Under the pieces are notes generated by a model, which was not told where the DNA came from, searched no databases, and saw nothing but the letters and a program-made list of their open reading frames with translations. Positions 21,101 through 23,065 of a stretch of DNA of 23,065 nt are shown in pieces. The first letter of the stretch is position 1, and each line of letters begins with the position of its first letter. The stretch spans positions 1-23,065 of the IMG/VR virus record IMGVR_UViG_3300047552_000367; one strand, given 5' to 3'. This DNA comes from a virus. Position numbers and translations under genes: made by a program.

Positions 21101-23004
21101 AATGTTCTGTCTAAGCTGTTAGAATCCCAGTCACTAGCGTTAGTACCATGTTCGAGTTGTGGCTTGGTTACATATACTGTACCGTTTCTGTAGATTACGA
21201 ATAATGTTCTGACACTGGTACAACTCGCATTAGCACAAGTGTGGGTTAGAGTGAACTTTTGCCACACGTTGTTAGAGGTAAGTGTTACAGTCTTTGCTAC
21301 AGAATCAGCTAAATAAGTTGTTCCGTTATACTCTTGAATAAATAAATAAATAGGTCTATCTATAGCAGTATAGTCTGGCGTTTTAACCCAAACAGTAAAA
21401 GTAAGTACATCTCCTTGTTTGCCCGCGATTGTGTTTGTAGTAGGGTTAAAGCTTACCTGCGAATCTGCACCTAAACCACTTCTACTGATAGTCAAACTGT
21501 TAGCTGTGCTATCCATTACATTAACTGTATCCCTACTCCAACCAGTTCCAAGCGTCCAACCAGTATTCCCATCCTTCCAATCACTATTTCTAAGAAGGTT
21601 TACCGCACCTATCTGTTTATTATCCACATACTGTTTGGTACTGGCATGGAGATTGCTTGTAGGGTCAGCAGATAGCGTTAACGCTCCTGTCATAGTATCG
21701 CCTGCTTTAGACACCTTAGCATTATCTACTTCTGTTTTAGTGTATGCATCAGTAATACCATAACCGCTTACAGTAGTAGGTTTAGATGTAACACCACTCC
21801 AAGGCACAGCACTAGCAGTACTTGCTGTGTACACCTCATAACCATTAGCATTACCAAGATTAGCTTCGTCTTTTACAATGTACATTAAACCTGTATCAGT
21901 TTCTTTAACAGTATCTCCAAGCTGAACAGTAGCAGTAGTTAAAGCATATCTTGCAGTTTGGTTAGCTACAGTAACTAACCTCTCTATAGCTTTAGGTGGC
22001 ATACGTGCTATATCAAATACTCCTGTAGTAATCTTAGCCGCATCTAAATTAGGAATATCAGTATCAGCTAATGTAGTTCCCACAGTAACTTGTCCTTTGT
22101 TATTATATGTAACTTTAGTAGCTGTTCCGCCAACTACAACATCTGCACCTGCTAACTTACTATTCCAATCAGATTTCTCTGTATCTGTTACAAATCTATG
22201 AGTAGAATCCTCATTAATCATTGTAGCATCATGTGTACTTGGATGAACATAGTTATTAGCATTCTCAGCAATACCTGCAAGCTTACTCTTTTCAGTAGTA
22301 GTATAATCCTCAGTAGATAATCCTTTACCTGTAACTTTATCTACTTTACCGCCTAATAAGTTATCTGTTGCGGTTGTAGTATAAACATCGGCACTGTTTG
22401 CTTTTAAACCTAAAAGGTTATCAGTTTCCACTTCTGTGTAACAAGCATCTATAGCATCTTGAACATCTGATATTCTTTCTTCTACTCTTGAACTACTATA
22501 TACACTTTCTGTAGAAATAACTACATCATCTACAGGTGCTAAATCAAACATGTGACTATTTACTTCGTCTATAAGTGCAGTTAATGTATCAAATTCACTT
22601 GTACTCTGTATTGCATTTGTAACATCTACAATAGTATCACAAGTAACAACTATCTTAGGGAATATAAGTAACTCTGTTACATTGCCTATATTATCCTCTC
22701 TATATAGTCTTACTTCTATTTCTACTTTACCTGCAAATGCAAGTTCATTACCTTGGCAAGTATAGGATACTGTGCTAGTTCCTACAATAGTTGTTACAGG
22801 ACTTTCTACTACATTACCATCAGCTTTATGAAACAGTATTTGAAACTTATCATTTACCTCATCTATCAGATAATCAGTATCCCCATTTCTTAGTCTTATA
22901 TTAAATTGATTACTTTCGTGTTCAGATTGTTTACAATGTATAGTTGTTATTAGTGGTTTAATAGCGTATACGTCCAACGTAACGTCATGTTGCCTTATAA
23001 GCAT
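18112..23004 (-). CDS. Giant BppU-like baseplate/tail-fibre protein, 1630 aa
   Basis: Residues 1-150 resemble the BppU N-terminal domain (DUF2479) that attaches receptor-binding machinery to siphophage baseplates. About 160-460 are fibre-type repeats (KVDKVTGKGLSTEDYTTTEK, ADVYTTT, ASTKQYVDNK). Then come a CBM-like module (NLLRNSDW, about 468-640), two copies of a beta-sandwich module (about 650-780 and 803-925, each ending DYFEV), a second CBM-like module (NLLKNSAW, from about 938) and a GDRVLLTSQTNG phage domain near 1150. The C-terminus has INGIKLRP and ends CEIIKNGA. It probably carries host-surface glycan binding. GAGGAGGTAG precedes the ATG. Confidence 0.85.
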   Translation of the reverse strand: MLIRQHDVTLDVYAIKPLITTIHCKQSEHESNQFNIRLRNGDTDYLIDEVNDKFQILFHKADGNVVESPVTTIVGTSTVSYTCQGNELAFAGKVEIEVRLYREDNIGNVTELLIFPKIVVTCDTIVDVTNAIQSTSEFDTLTALIDEVNSHMFDLAPVDDVVISTESVYSSSRVEERISDVQDAIDACYTEVETDNLLGLKANSADVYTTTATDNLLGGKVDKVTGKGLSTEDYTTTEKSKLAGIAENANNYVHPSTHDATMINEDSTHRFVTDTEKSDWNSKLAGADVVVGGTATKVTYNNKGQVTVGTTLADTDIPNLDAAKITTGVFDIARMPPKAIERLVTVANQTARYALTTATVQLGDTVKETDTGLMYIVKDEANLGNANGYEVYTASTASAVPWSGVTSKPTTVSGYGITDAYTKTEVDNAKVSKAGDTMTGALTLSADPTSNLHASTKQYVDNKQIGAVNLLRNSDWKDGNTGWTLGTGWSRDTVNVMDSTANSLTISRSGLGADSQVSFNPTTNTIAGKQGDVLTFTVWVKTPDYTAIDRPIYLFIQEYNGTTYLADSVAKTVTLTSNNVWQKFTLTHTCANASCTSVRTLFVIYRNGTVYVTKPQLEHGTNASDWDSNSLDRTLRLQNSINSVAGNASSNVSYVDCLDNNVVYVGSGWGTSYGVDTGDTTYKQSLVVGDYIEYIFVGTGIRVRDSQHTSRGMIDVYIDGVSVATAIDRYNASTVFKAIAYQNLNLTYGQHTIKIVINSNKNASSSNYTFALDYFEVINSRVQEDFMQSQSPALISNVKNVQLIDDTDTNIYRVGTWTMGTDVNYQNSTYTNSATTNSILEYSFIGTGIRVYTAMTADSGKFTPYIDDVAKTAVDLYSASPLYKQKTYEITGLTYGKHKIKLALAGSKHASSSGYNVNFDYFEVLNATAIENIGGSNLLKNSAWMKDTTGWVVGTGWSRDTVNIMDSTAQAVSISRTGLGSDSTTYTAIGMNGSPNIPVKLGDTITASVYVKTSDYTAIDSLLPVIRLGERDISYASLATKDVNISLTQNNVWTRFSITHTIATSNCAYVSFMVLLYRNGTLYVTKPQLEKGSYARDWQPAVADIADGTYASAGSMLQTAKVCTLATGNITLSGLQTIDGYTTLAGDRVLLTSQTNGVENGLYYASSGSWVRTNDTLTANTFISIEKGSVFADTLFTLSSDLPITIGVTSLTFTLLGRPLVSSSASAYTAVLRDGSGDILGRVLKSNAPQNTAPLVVSSTTKVDNLNASLLNGFADTALMKMVQGTNMKVYNQLIYNQPNAEYTNSGAVTGTIKITLPQSWSNTMLNISIVGYNYTNTGGYYLTLSGYTEVPSTSWKNASVNSSGALPFTSVRFAHDGTKCCILLGTTTTSWTVPRLYIDKVMVSYSGYTTSWDTGYSVNLITDEPGITTSATPTINAGVPIAVTAAGQMVLNNNITIQSKDTGGTNIDIVRLSSSNISTFGSSSYATTINSTASGFKHYNGSNTLNVVTAVTGTAAPAVTPSFVGQVFVNTTAKKTYTATGTTNSSDWTITSGVTVISENSTATANQATITIGTAGFSTTTDVVRVFINGIKLRPTLAYSVAGTTITLLNNYTLSAGDEIECEIIKNGA

Positions 23005-23023
23005 ACTTTACTACCTCCTCAAA

Positions 23024-23065
23024 TTAAAGTAGCTTATACAGCCCCTGAGAGCCATATAAGCGTAT
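23024..23065 (-). CDS. Possible C-terminal end of an upstream tail gene
   Basis: A frame open from the window edge ends RLYGSQGLYKLL at TAA (23024-23026), just before the ribosome site of the giant fibre gene. A second frame is also open until a stop at about 23035, so the reading frame is not certain. A tail protein is expected here from gene order. Confidence 0.35.
   Translation of the reverse strand: MRLYGSQGLYKLL

Noticed and set aside
1-23065. CRISPR array
   Set aside because: No regularly spaced direct repeats of 24-40 bp were seen; repeats in the fibre genes are protein-domain duplications.

Overview
The window looks like part of the genome of a temperate, long-tailed phage of a low-GC Gram-positive host (Bacillota; I cannot name the genus). 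The DNA is AT-rich, most genes follow a strong AGGAGG-type ribosome site, promoters are of the TTGACA/TATAAT type, and genes are tightly packed with short overlaps. No bacterial chromosomal gene is visible, and the integrase lies between phage modules rather than at an end. This fits a free or circularised phage genome better than the edge of an integrated prophage.

Layout, read along the minus strand from right to left. At 23065-14676 are late structural genes: a probable end of an upstream tail gene, a 1630-residue BppU-like baseplate/tail-fibre protein, a 733-residue fibre with an N-terminal GH25 lysozyme-like domain, a TTG-started HNH homing endonuclease and a small virion-type protein. 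At 14673-13690 is lysis: a two-helix holin candidate and an Amidase_3 endolysin with a peptidoglycan-binding domain. At 13667-11327 a four-gene plus-strand operon includes a ParB-like protein and converges on the lysis genes at a bidirectional terminator. At 11160-9411 are a short ORF and a large serine integrase on the minus strand. At 9368-8853 is a plus-strand HNH endonuclease. About 900 bases (7945-8852) have no protein gene but hold strong plus-strand promoters and a long, helix-rich tract that I read as a structured noncoding RNA. From 7944 to 1 runs the leftward early/replication block: GIY-YIG and HNH endonucleases, a replication-initiator-like protein, a DnaC/DnaI-like loader, a DnaB-like helicase, a Toprim primase, a Bro-N antirepressor, and the start of a probable zinc-containing ssDNA-binding protein. 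Very small membrane proteins are scattered through this block.

How the parts fit: the loader, helicase, primase and probable ssDNA-binding protein form a phage replisome set. The integrase supplies lysogeny. The antirepressor and several other genes sit behind promoters that share a 13-bp motif (consensus GGWCAACWTGGTA on the plus strand), suggesting one regulator controls early leftward genes, the endonucleases and the noncoding RNA region. No obvious CI-type repressor is in the window. The two most noteworthy items are the candidate large structured RNA at about 8229-8640 (possibly to about 8775) and the dispersed operator-like motif with fixed promoter geometry.
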